Origin: Longilinea arvoryzae
GTDB lineage: Bacteria > Chloroflexota > Anaerolineae > Anaerolineales > Anaerolineaceae
Length of the DNA stretch: 64,000 nucleotides
NCBI RefSeq assembly: GCF_001050235.1
Contig: NZ_DF967972.1
Location: forward strand, 549,450 to 613,449
Direction of reading: 5' to 3'
The number at the start of each line of letters is the position of its first letter. The stretch's first letter is position 1. This document shows, piece by piece, positions 63,970-64,000 of the stretch. Made by a program: the position numbers and the translations under genes. Below the pieces are notes generated by a model. That model searched no databases, was not told the origin of the DNA, and saw only the letters and a list, made by a program, of their open reading frames with translations.

Positions 63970-64000
63970 AACGGAATCGCTTCTTTCAGTACACGATCGC
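63966..64000 (-). CDS. C-terminal end of the MntA-type nucleotidyltransferase antitoxin (cut by the window)
   Basis: The last 35 nt read D-R-V-L-K-E-A-I-P-L then TGA on the minus strand, and the TGA overlaps the HepT start. R-V-L-x-E-A-x-P-L endings are common in MntA partners of HepT. Only ten residues are visible. Confidence 0.65.
   Translation of the reverse strand, partial: DRVLKEAIPL

Overview
The window is bacterial and most resembles a member of the Chloroflexota (class Anaerolineae or a relative). This is inferred from gene content, not from a marker tree. The evidence is a DUF35/thiolase-like/HMG-CoA synthase/HMG-CoA reductase set of archaeal mevalonate type, a single-chain pyruvate:ferredoxin oxidoreductase next to a dihydroorotate-dehydrogenase-like protein, several lipoproteins with T/P/A-rich stalks, and a patchwork of GC-rich core genes and AT-rich acquired genes. 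I saw no rRNA, tRNA, CRISPR array, transposase or integrase.

Layout. 1-5.7 kb: a cut alpha/beta hydrolase, a lipoprotein, a Phd/YefM antitoxin with a broken YoeB-type toxin, catalase-peroxidase KatG and a DUF1801 protein. 5.8-46.9 kb: an accessory island. It holds a one-polypeptide restriction-modification enzyme (5.9-9.7 kb), a methyltransferase/GHKL-ATPase/unknown operon (22.7-26.2 kb), and many single-gene units: hydrolases, phosphotransferase, GNAT, SAM methyltransferase, RibD-like reductases, immunity-like proteins, PIN, GIY-YIG and nucleotidyltransferase proteins. It also holds a three-gene SDR/FAD-oxidoreductase/membrane operon. 46.9-64 kb: mostly core metabolism and translation. Here are DUF35, thiolase-like, HMG-CoA synthase and HMG-CoA reductase genes, a metallo-beta-lactamase-fold hydrolase, PFOR, the DHOD-like protein, a PIG-V-like mannosyltransferase, infA and rpsU, and a HepT/MntA toxin-antitoxin pair cut by the right edge.

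The most unusual feature is a repeated intergenic module, about 17 copies, all in the same orientation, between 5.8 and 46.9 kb. Read on the minus strand, a copy consists of a decayed coding tail resembling the last codons of the intact DUF35 gene at 46.9 kb (a conserved K-F-R-P-V-L then a stop), then a terminator hairpin of the AGCGCC...GGCGCT type, then often a -10 box (TATAATTAAT) that fires into the next gene. Some copies contain tandem mini-hairpins. At 33.6 and 42.5 kb, minus-strand genes end 3-10 nt before a core site (GTTAGGC/GTTAGCC on the plus strand) of a foldable, attC-like palindromic element, the hallmark of integron gene cassettes. Truncated gene ends (DUF1254, Imm-5-like, WD40, FMN reductase, nucleotidyltransferase) lie at or near several module boundaries. 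I infer an integron-like or other site-specific accretion array that grew at the 3' side of the DUF35 gene, in which each unit carries its own terminator and promoter. No recombinase is present here to prove it.

In the core part, DUF35, the thiolase-like protein and HMG-CoA synthase should form the acetoacetyl-CoA/HMG-CoA condensing complex, with HMG-CoA reductase giving mevalonate. The thiolase-like member has lost all three expected catalytic residues.
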